Shown here piece after piece: positions 36,641-41,938 of a stretch of DNA of 41,938 bases. The position numbers and the translations under genes were made by a program. Numbering within the stretch: the stretch's first letter is position 1; every line of letters starts with the position of its first letter. The DNA comes from NIOZ-UU35 sp964344175. GTDB lineage: Bacteria; Chloroflexota; Anaerolineae; Anaerolineales; UBA11858. A model generated the notes under the pieces. That model had not been told where the DNA came from, made no database searches, and saw nothing but the letters and a program-made list of their open reading frames with translations. Location of the stretch: positions 1 to 41,938 of the forward strand of contig CAYFMI010000034.1 in assembly GCA_964344175.1 (NCBI GenBank). The letters are read 5' to 3'.

Positions 36641-37102
36641 TTATTCAAACTCCCAGACGGGTTCTCCATTCAAGATGCGGCGGATCTGATCTGGAAAGCG
36701 ATCGGGATCGAGAGGTTTACCAATAAATCCGTCGAAGTTTGATTTTTTGGCTTTATTCATTTGCTTGACGCTGGCTTCGGCAGTGACTGCAATAACCGGC
36801 GTATCTTTTAGGGTGTGTGACGCCTTGATTTTTTTCAGCGCGCTGTATCCGTCTTCGTAGGGCAGGCGGATGTCTAATAAAATCAGGTCGAGGCGAGGGA
36901 GTGTATCAGCATATTCCACAACCTCATATCCTGAGGTTTTCCATTCACAGTGTATACCCATATACCCCAACATACGGGCGATGAGTACGAAGTTAGAGAC
37001 ATTATCCTCAACAACTAAGACTGTGGCGCCTTTGGGAATTTCTTTTGCGCTTGCCGTATGATCCAGACTGCTGGGTTGAGAGTCAGATGGGCTTTGCATC
37101 AC
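36641..37102 (-). CDS. Single-domain response regulator (REC only)
   Basis: A 153-residue protein with one receiver domain and a 25-residue Ser/Gln-rich N-terminal extension. Conserved positions are complete: VVEDN, phospho-acceptor Asp77 in LLDIRLP, Thr107 and Lys129. There is no output domain, so it acts as a phosphoryl shuttle, a phosphate sink or a binding regulator like CheY or DivK. Its start overlaps the previous receiver gene by four bases. It is the second gene of the signalling cluster. Confidence 0.93.
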   Translation of the reverse strand: MMQSPSDSQPSSLDHTASAKEIPKGATVLVVEDNVSNFVLIARMLGYMGIHCEWKTSGYEVVEYADTLPRLDLILLDIRLPYEDGYSALKKIKASHTLKDTPVIAVTAEASVKQMNKAKKSNFDGFIGKPLDPDRFPDQIRRILNGEPVWEFE

Positions 37103-37482
37103 GATTTTACCTCTTGCAAGAAGCGAGAGACTTGATGAGGGAGATTGTCCACATCAATGGGCTTCTGTAAATAGCCATCACAACCGGCATCGAGGGTGCG
37201 TTCTCGATCGCCTTTCATGACATTCGCCGTCAAAGCGATAATCGGCACGTTCTTGAGTTCGGGAATTTGTTTGAGTTGTCCGGTGAGTGTGTAGCCATCA
37301 ATGTCTGGCATATTGATGTCCATCAAAATGAGATCGGGAGGTGATGTTTTGATCATGGAGAAAGTTTGTCGCGCGTTTTCGGCCTCCATGACAATAAACC
37401 CCGATGCTTCTAAAACCCGACGAACAAGGAGACGATTGGCAATATTATCCTCCACATAGAGGATGGTTGCTTGAGTTTTCAT
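37099..37482 (-). CDS. Single-domain response regulator (DivK/CheY-like)
   Basis: A 127-residue lone receiver domain with VEDN, phospho-acceptor Asp55 in LMDINMPDIDG, Thr85 in ALTAN and Lys107 in LQKPID. The pattern (DINMPDIDG, ALTANVMKGD) is that of DivK-like and hybrid-kinase receivers. It is the first gene of the signalling cluster, with AGGAG eleven bases before its ATG. Translational overlap (ATGA) with the next receiver suggests the two are made together. As no HPt gene is visible, these receivers may take phosphate straight from the giant kinase. Confidence 0.94.
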   Translation of the reverse strand: MKTQATILYVEDNIANRLLVRRVLEASGFIVMEAENARQTFSMIKTSPPDLILMDINMPDIDGYTLTGQLKQIPELKNVPIIALTANVMKGDRERTLDAGCDGYLQKPIDVDNLPHQVSRFLQEVKS

Positions 37483-37503
37483 AGCTTTTTTTGCTCCTGT
37501 TAA

Positions 37504-37509
37504 ATTCTA
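37504..37509 (-). promoter_or_regulatory. Possible -10 box of the signalling cluster
   Basis: TAGAAT on the minus strand lies 22 bases before the first receiver ATG and just ahead of its AGGAG. No convincing -35 is seen at the right distance. Low confidence. Confidence 0.2.
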
Positions 37510-37593
37510 CCATTAAGGAAAGGGGCATGGGTAAAATGAAAATAAAAAAATTGTTAGGTGTCCGGGATGTTTCTTCAACTGGGCGCAAAACTT

Positions 37594-37707
37594 TTAGGAG
37601 TTACGCACTTGCACCGGGGAAGCCCGAAAATAGGGGTGTGGGGGGCGCGAAGCGCCCCCCACACCCCTATTTTCGGAATTTCTTTCATCGAACTGCGTAA
37701 GTCCTAA
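37594..37707. mobile_element. MITE-like 114-bp element with internal 53-nt palindrome
   Basis: Terminal inverted repeats of 14 bases with one mismatch (37594-37607 and 37694-37707, starting TTAGGA) enclose a perfect palindrome at 37624-37676 with 25-base arms and a GAA loop. The trinucleotide CTT occurs on both sides (37591-37593 and 37708-37710), as expected for a target duplication. No coding capacity. It sits between the signalling cluster and the restriction locus terminator. Confidence 0.65.
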
Positions 37708-37711
37708 CTTT

Positions 37712-37756
37712 AAAAAAGACTGTTGGGATAGGTTACTTGTCCCGACAGTCTTTTTT
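37712..37756. terminator. Intrinsic terminator of the restriction locus
   Basis: Seventeen-base arms (37712-37728 and 37740-37756) with one wobble pair and an 11-base loop; A6 and T6 flank the stem so it works on either strand. Transcription from hsdR on the minus strand reaches it about 100 bases after the stop. The bases 37757-37859 between it and hsdR hold nothing I recognise. Confidence 0.9.
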
Positions 37757-37859
37757 GGGGTCTTTGTAAACTTGAGCATCTGAACCCTGGCTCCCTGTCA
37801 GAGGCAATGTCCAGGCACTGTTGAAGTATTTTTCACAATTATTGATTTGGACAGGGTCA

Positions 37860-40800
37860 TTAGGTTTCCTGAGTCCAAAAATTGGCCAGTCTTTCGGCCT
37901 GATCGAGTACCTTAGTTACCGACTCGGAATATTCCCCGGTGGCGGGATCATCTGGCGGGTATTTGTATTTTCGCAAGATGCGTTTGACCAGCACGCGCAA
38001 TCTGGCCTGCACGCTTTCTTTAAGCTGCCAGTCAATGGTGGCATTCTTACGGACTTTATCGAGCAATTCAAGGGCAATCTCACGCAAGATGTCATCCCCC
38101 ATGACGGCCTGCGCGTTGGGGTTATCGGCCAGAGCATCATAAAAGGCGAGTTCATCCGGGCGCAGATTCAACTGCTCGCCGCGTTTGTCGGCGGCGCGGA
38201 TGTCCTGAGCAAGCTGAATCAGTTCTTCCAGCAAACGGGCGGAGTCGATCAAGCCGCTCTGGTAACGCCGGACGGCTTCGGCCAGCATCTCAGAGAATTT
38301 TCTACCCTGCACCAGATTGGTTTGAGCGCGGGTTTTGATCTCATCATTGAGCAGGTGTTTGAGCAGTTCCAAAGCCAGACTGCGCCGCTCCATGCCTTGA
38401 ATTTCGGCCAGAAACTCATCAGACAAAATCGAAATATCCGGGCGTTTGATACCCGCGGCATCGAAGACATCGACAACTTCTTCGGAAATGATGGCATCGT
38501 TGATAATCTGGCGCACGGCGGTTTCGATCTCGGCATCGGTGCGGGTTTTGCTCTGCTCGTCAAATTTGGCGAAACGGGCTTTGATGGCCTGGAAGAAAGC
38601 CAGATCATCACGGATGGCAAAGGCTTGTTCGTGCGGGACGGCCAGGGCAAAGGCTTTTTGCAGCTTGATGACCTGATCCCGGAAACGCTCTTTACCATTG
38701 CGAACGGTTTCGCCGTTCTGCGCTTCGGTTAGCTCCGCGATATAGTTGGCGGCATCAAGAATGAAATTGAGTTTGCCTTTGGGGTCGAGGCCAAAATAGC
38801 GGCGATAGTCAAAACCCCTCACCCTGCCTCTCCCCCCGGGAGAGGCGTTAAACATATCGACCACGATTTCGTAAATCTCGCGCATTTTGGCAACGGCTTC
38901 TTCCTGATCGTGGTACATGCGCCCCTTGCCCTTGCTGGCGGTATAGTCGGCCAGGGCATCTTTCAAATCCTGAGCAATGCCGATATAGTCCACAATCAGG
39001 CCGCCTTCTTTGTCGCCAAAGACGCGGTTGACGCGGGCAATGGCCTGCATGAGATTATGCCCGTTCATGGGTTTATCAATATACATGGTATGCAGGGGCG
39101 GGGCATCAAAACCGGTGAGCAGCATATCGCGCACGATGATGATTTTGAGAGAATCGGCAGGGTCTTTGAGACGATTGCCGATGGCCTGACGGCGGGATTT
39201 GTTGCGGATATGCTCCTGCCAATCGAGCGGGTCGCTGGCCGAGCCGGTCATAATCACTTTGATGGCGCCTTTATCATCATCGGGATGCACCCACGCCGGG
39301 CGCAGTTGGGCGATCTCCTGATGCAAGGCCACACCGATGCGGCGGCTCATGCAGACGATCATGCCTTTGCCTTCGGCGGCGCTCAAACGCTGCTCAAAGT
39401 GGGTAACAATATCGGCGGCGACCTGCCGCAAGCGGCTTTCGCTGCCCACCACGGCTTCTTTGCTCGTCCAACGGGCAAAGCGTCTCTGGCGTTCGGTCAA
39501 CTCATCGGCTTCGGTGACTTCCTCGACGCGGGCATCCAGCATGGCTTGATCGGCTTCGGAAAGTTCGATTTTGGCAAGGCGGCTCTCGTAATAGATCGGC
39601 ACGGTTGCGCCGTCTTCAACCGATTGGCGGATGTCGTAAATATCAATGTAATTGCCAAAGACGGCTTTGGTATCGCGGTCGGCGGCTTCGATGGGCGTGC
39701 CGGAAAAACCAATGAAGGTGGCCTTGGGCAAGGCGTCGCGCATGTGGCGGGCAAAGCCGTCCACAAAATCGTACTGGCTGCGGTGGGCTTCATCGGCGAT
39801 GACTACAATGTTTCTTCTGTCGCTCAATTTTGGGTATGCTGAGCCTGTCGAAGCATCAGGGAAGAATTTCTGAATGGTGGTAAAGACAATGCCCCCGGAA
39901 GCCACGGCGAGCAATTTTTTGAGTTCTTCGCGGTTGGCGGCCTGCACAGGCGACTGACGGATAAGCCCCTGACAACTGCTGAACGTGCCGAATAGCTGCT
40001 GGTCGAGGTCGTTGCGGTCGGTGATGAGGACAATGGTAGGATTGTTCATCTCTTGCGCCAGCACCAGCTTGCCAGTGTAGAAAACCATCGAAAGGCTTTT
40101 GCCGCTGCCCTGGGTGTGCCAGACCACGCCTGCGCGCTGGTCGCCGGGGCGTTGATCGGCCACGCCGGGGAGGTTGTAGGTCTCCGGGGTTTCGGCTACC
40201 CTCGCCGGAGTCGCTTCACCCGCCGCCCGGATGGTAGATTCCACAGCCCGATTGACGGCGTAATACTGGTGGTAGGCGGCAATCTTCTTAGATGTGGCAT
40301 CCCGGCCATGCTCGAAGACGATGAAGTAGCGGATGACATCCAGCAGCGTGCTTTTGTTGAACAACCCCAAAATGAGCGGTTCGAGTTCGGCCTGATAGCG
40401 GGAATCCACAATGGTTACGCCGTCGGCGGTTTTCCATTCCATGAAGCGGGGATACTCGCTGGTGAGCGCGCCGACTTTGGCAAACCAGCCATCGCTGATG
40501 ACCATAAAGGCGTTGCAATGAAAGAGCGAAGGGATCAACTGCTTATAGGTTTGCAGTTGGTCGTATGCGGCCTGGGTATCGGCCTGCTCATCGGTGGGAT
40601 TTTTAAGTTCAATGACGACCAGCGGCAGGCCGTTGATAAAGATGACAATATCGGGGCGTTTGTTGGGGGCGTATCGCCATACGCCCCTATGTTCGACAAC
40701 GGTGAACTGATTGACAGCCAAAAACTGGTTGTTTTCAGGGGTGTCCCAATCCACCAGCCAGACTTTATCTGCCCTCACCCCCTGCCCCTTCGACAGGGTC

Positions 40801-41135
40801 AGGGCAGACTCCTCTCCCTCAGGGTGAGGGGGGCGAAAACGAACATCCACGCCATCGGTGAGCAGGCGGTGGAAGGCTTCGTTATTCTCCAACAGGGTCA
40901 GGGCGGGGGTGCGGCGGGCAATGCGGAAGGCTTCGGCACGGGCAGCGGCGGGGATACCGGGGTTGATGCGGTCAATGGCGGCGCGCAGGCGGTCGGCCAG
41001 AATGACTTCGGTGAGGGCGCGTTCGCTGCCGGCCCCATCGGAAATATCGGGGCCGTAGAGGGTTTCGTAGCCGTTCTCGTCGCGCAGCAGGTCGAGGGCG
41101 AGTTCTTCGATTTCGGATTCGTAGAGTGTTGCCAT
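37860..41135 (-). CDS. hsdR: Type I restriction enzyme R subunit (HsdR)
   Basis: A 1091-residue motor and nuclease subunit of a type I restriction system. The N-terminal nuclease has PDIVIFINGLPLVVIELKN (Asp, then ExK) and the Q.QTYK helix; the helicase shows HTQGSGKS (about 345), VIADEAHRSQYD (about 447), FSGTP, and DMLLTGFDAP...QAIARVNR near the end of the motor. The C-terminal helical region that contacts the methylase is present. The start is the ATG at 41135, four bases after the transposase stop; the frame stays open to 41384, but that part overlaps the transposase gene and is not HsdR-like. Four short palindromic repeats lie inside the gene in frame (38826, 39837, 40666 and 40772), adding residues in loops. 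hsdM is not in the window. Confidence 0.95.
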   Translation of the reverse strand: MATLYESEIEELALDLLRDENGYETLYGPDISDGAGSERALTEVILADRLRAAIDRINPGIPAAARAEAFRIARRTPALTLLENNEAFHRLLTDGVDVRFRPPHPEGEESALTLSKGQGVRADKVWLVDWDTPENNQFLAVNQFTVVEHRGVWRYAPNKRPDIVIFINGLPLVVIELKNPTDEQADTQAAYDQLQTYKQLIPSLFHCNAFMVISDGWFAKVGALTSEYPRFMEWKTADGVTIVDSRYQAELEPLILGLFNKSTLLDVIRYFIVFEHGRDATSKKIAAYHQYYAVNRAVESTIRAAGEATPARVAETPETYNLPGVADQRPGDQRAGVVWHTQGSGKSLSMVFYTGKLVLAQEMNNPTIVLITDRNDLDQQLFGTFSSCQGLIRQSPVQAANREELKKLLAVASGGIVFTTIQKFFPDASTGSAYPKLSDRRNIVVIADEAHRSQYDFVDGFARHMRDALPKATFIGFSGTPIEAADRDTKAVFGNYIDIYDIRQSVEDGATVPIYYESRLAKIELSEADQAMLDARVEEVTEADELTERQRRFARWTSKEAVVGSESRLRQVAADIVTHFEQRLSAAEGKGMIVCMSRRIGVALHQEIAQLRPAWVHPDDDKGAIKVIMTGSASDPLDWQEHIRNKSRRQAIGNRLKDPADSLKIIIVRDMLLTGFDAPPLHTMYIDKPMNGHNLMQAIARVNRVFGDKEGGLIVDYIGIAQDLKDALADYTASKGKGRMYHDQEEAVAKMREIYEIVVDMFNASPGGRGRVRGFDYRRYFGLDPKGKLNFILDAANYIAELTEAQNGETVRNGKERFRDQVIKLQKAFALAVPHEQAFAIRDDLAFFQAIKARFAKFDEQSKTRTDAEIETAVRQIINDAIISEEVVDVFDAAGIKRPDISILSDEFLAEIQGMERRSLALELLKHLLNDEIKTRAQTNLVQGRKFSEMLAEAVRRYQSGLIDSARLLEELIQLAQDIRAADKRGEQLNLRPDELAFYDALADNPNAQAVMGDDILREIALELLDKVRKNATIDWQLKESVQARLRVLVKRILRKYKYPPDDPATGEYSESVTKVLDQAERLANFWTQET
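38826..38846. repeat. Palindromic repeat inside hsdR
   Basis: Nine-base perfect arms GCCTCTCCC/GGGAGAGGC with a CCC loop, preceded by CCCTCACCC. The translated piece (ASPGGRGRVRG) interrupts an otherwise typical HsdR segment without shifting the frame. Confidence 0.65.
39837..39855. repeat. Short dispersed repeat inside hsdR
   Basis: TGCT...AGCA-ended 19-mer whose complement contains CTTCGACAGGCTCAG, a sequence I recall as a common dispersed repeat in several bacterial genomes. It translates in frame as part of DASTGSAYPKL, near the helicase DEAH box. Confidence 0.5.
40666..40687. repeat. REP-like palindrome inside hsdR
   Basis: Perfect nine-base arms GGGGCGTAT/ATACGCCCC with a four-base loop. 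The arm sequence is shared with the longer palindrome inside the neighbouring transposase gene at 41383-41424. It reads through in frame (WRYAPNKRPD). Confidence 0.7.
40772..40830. repeat. Nested palindromic repeat inside hsdR
   Basis: Outer arms CCCTCACCC/GGGTGAGGG (40772-40780 and 40822-40830) enclose inner arms CTGCCC/GGGCAG (40782-40787 and 40802-40807). It adds about 20 in-frame residues (PHPEGEESALTLSKGQGVRA) in the nuclease domain between otherwise ordinary segments. Confidence 0.7.
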
Positions 41136-41139
41136 CTCG

Positions 41140-41700
41140 TTATTCCGCGAAATACAGATCATCATCATGCCATTGGGCAGGGTTGTTTTGAATATAGGCG
41201 GCGATGCGGTGCATATCGGGTGCACTGCGGATGATGTGTTCGTAATAATTGCGTTGCCAGACGGGAATGCCGCGTGCGCCGCGTTGAGCATTGATTTGTT
41301 TTGTAGCGGCGGATTTGAACCCGCGCACAATTGCGCCAATGGTTTGCGAGGGCGATTTGAATTTGATGGTGTCCGTGGGGGCATCGCCCGTAGGGGCGTA
41401 TTGCAATACGCCCCTACGGGCGATAATCACAATGCCATGAATATGGTTTGGCATGACAACCCATGCGCCTAATTCAACGTTTGGGCGCAATGCCGGGGTT
41501 TTCAACCATTCATCCCGCACAATTTCCCCCAATTCGTTCAACCGCATTTCAGGGCGGATGCCATCCGCCCCAACAATTTCGCCGAACAAACATTCGCGCT
41601 GATGCGTGCAGATGGTGACGAAATAGGCGCCGGGTTGGGCGTAATCGTACCCCTTCAACCGGATGGAACGGCGATGATGGCGGCGCGGGTCGTATTTCAT
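41140..41700 (-). CDS. REP-associated tyrosine transposase (RAYT, Y1_Tnp)
   Basis: A 186-residue HUH-type single-strand transposase of the IS200-like REP-associated branch. Visible: an N-terminal YFVTICTHQRECLFG, the metal-binding HUH in VVMPNHIHGIVI (about residues 85-92) and the nucleophile Tyr in WQRNYYEHIIRS (about 152). The C-terminal helix ending QNNPAQWHDD is typical. These enzymes act on short palindromic REPs, are single-copy and domesticated in many genomes, and are not flanked by their own inverted repeats. Its start overlaps hsdS by four bases (ATGA) and hsdR begins four bases after its stop, so it is built into the restriction operon. A 42-nt palindrome lies within its own frame at residues about 93-106. 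Confidence 0.93.
   Translation of the reverse strand: MKYDPRRHHRRSIRLKGYDYAQPGAYFVTICTHQRECLFGEIVGADGIRPEMRLNELGEIVRDEWLKTPALRPNVELGAWVVMPNHIHGIVIIARRGVLQYAPTGDAPTDTIKFKSPSQTIGAIVRGFKSAATKQINAQRGARGIPVWQRNYYEHIIRSAPDMHRIAAYIQNNPAQWHDDDLYFAE
41383..41424. repeat. 42-nt perfect palindrome inside the RAYT gene
   Basis: A perfect palindrome of 21-base arms without spacer, centred on TTGCAA and containing GTAGGGGCGTA and its complement. It has the look of a REP unit, the kind of sequence RAYT enzymes act on, yet lies in their coding frame (ARRGVLQYAPTGDA) immediately after the HUH motif. Confidence 0.85.
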
Positions 41701-41938
41701 ACTTCAATCTCTCCAGCCATCAGACGAGGAAGCATAATTTCACGAAGATATAAGAGGGTTTGGGTTTCCCGCATGTTCTCAGTTATTCGAGCATATAACG
41801 GATTTACCAAATCATCAAAACACATCAACACAGATGTACTTGGAATAATTATCGGAATTGGTCGAAAATTACGCTTGCTGATTTCAGGAAAAGTCGTTCC
41901 ACTGGCACGCATTTTAATTTCTTCCATGTTCTGAGTAA
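41697..41938 (-). CDS. hsdS: Type I restriction specificity subunit (HsdS), C-terminal part
   Basis: Only the last ~80 residues are in the window; the frame is open to the right edge, so the true start lies outside and an ATG at 41927 is internal. The sequence (ISKRNFRPIPIIIPS, then a long helix MRETQTLLYLREIMLPRLMAGEIEV) is the usual end of the second target-recognition domain and the conserved C-terminal helix of HsdS, which sets the spacing of the two recognition halves. The stop overlaps the RAYT start. The target sequence cannot be inferred. Confidence 0.88.
   Translation of the reverse strand, partial: TQNMEEIKMRASGTTFPEISKRNFRPIPIIIPSTSVLMCFDDLVNPLYARITENMRETQTLLYLREIMLPRLMAGEIEV

Noticed and set aside
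37594..37707. CRISPR repeat or simple terminator
   Set aside because: Single copy without spacers; the outer inverted repeats and CTT duplication fit a transposable unit better than a terminator.
37821..38732. 303-residue plus-strand frame opposite hsdR
   Set aside because: It lies wholly antisense to the well-supported HsdR C-terminus and has no family resemblance; long antisense frames are expected opposite such codon use.
38910..39842. 310-residue plus-strand frame opposite hsdR
   Set aside because: Antisense shadow of the helicase domain; repetitive Gly/His/Asp composition.
40053..41234. 393-residue plus-strand frame opposite hsdR and the transposase
   Set aside because: Antisense to the nuclease and helicase regions; low-complexity Gly/Ala/Phe composition and no recognisable domain.
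41136..41384. N-terminal extension of HsdR
   Set aside because: The 83 extra residues overlap the transposase gene and do not resemble HsdR; family similarity begins at MATLYESEIEELALDLL.

Overview
The window looks like chromosomal DNA from a Chloroflexota bacterium, probably of the Anaerolineae type. This is inferred from style, not from a marker gene: very GAF-rich sensor proteins, REC-only regulators, small dispersed palindromic repeats with a REP-associated transposase, and middling GC. No rRNA, tRNA or CRISPR array was seen.

Layout. (1) 201-3185 (+) encodes a soluble PAS-GAF4-GGDEF diguanylate cyclase. (2) 3175-7945 (-) is a run of small genes headed by a GbsR/MarR-type repressor, followed by a four-helix membrane protein, an NmrA-like oxidoreductase, a Mesh1-like HD hydrolase, a MazG-like pyrophosphohydrolase, an NTF2-fold protein and a repeat lipoprotein. 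(3) 8074-13000 (-) is a metabolic group: ornithine carbamoyltransferase, alanine dehydrogenase, acyl-CoA:acetate-type CoA-transferase and pyruvate kinase. (4) 13001-13723 is the one long non-coding stretch. It holds a hairpin leader in front of argF and, on the other strand, a structured element ending in an intrinsic terminator. (5) 13724-14512 (+) is an OmpR-type response regulator. (6) 14591-17239 (-) is a pair: a threonine-synthase-like PLP enzyme with a receiver domain fused to its C-terminus, and an EamA transporter. (7) 17383-37482 (-) is a 20-kb signalling cluster. (8) 37594-37756 holds a MITE-like element and a terminator. (9) 37860-41938 (-) is a type I restriction locus: hsdS (cut by the window edge), a REP-associated tyrosine transposase and hsdR, with palindromic repeats inserted in frame.

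The signalling cluster is the main attraction. In transcription order it encodes two single-domain receivers, a dCACHE-HAMP-GAF sensor, a six-helix membrane GAF sensor, a second dCACHE-HAMP-GAF sensor, a FIST protein, a soluble GAF protein, a BMP/PnrA-type binding lipoprotein, a HAMP-GAF sensor, a ParA-type ATPase, and finally one 1983-residue hybrid histidine kinase (PAS-GAF9-HisKA-HATPase-REC). None of the five sensors has a kinase, cyclase, phosphatase or MCP signalling domain. All five end in the same ~50-residue tail, and four share an unusual half-GAF module. I infer that several membrane and cytoplasmic inputs converge by protein contact on the single kinase, with ParA positioning or gating the assembly and the REC proteins carrying the phosphoryl group. 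The response regulator at 13724 and the receiver-fused PLP enzyme next door are possible outputs. This model is inference; the gene order and domain content are read from the sequence.
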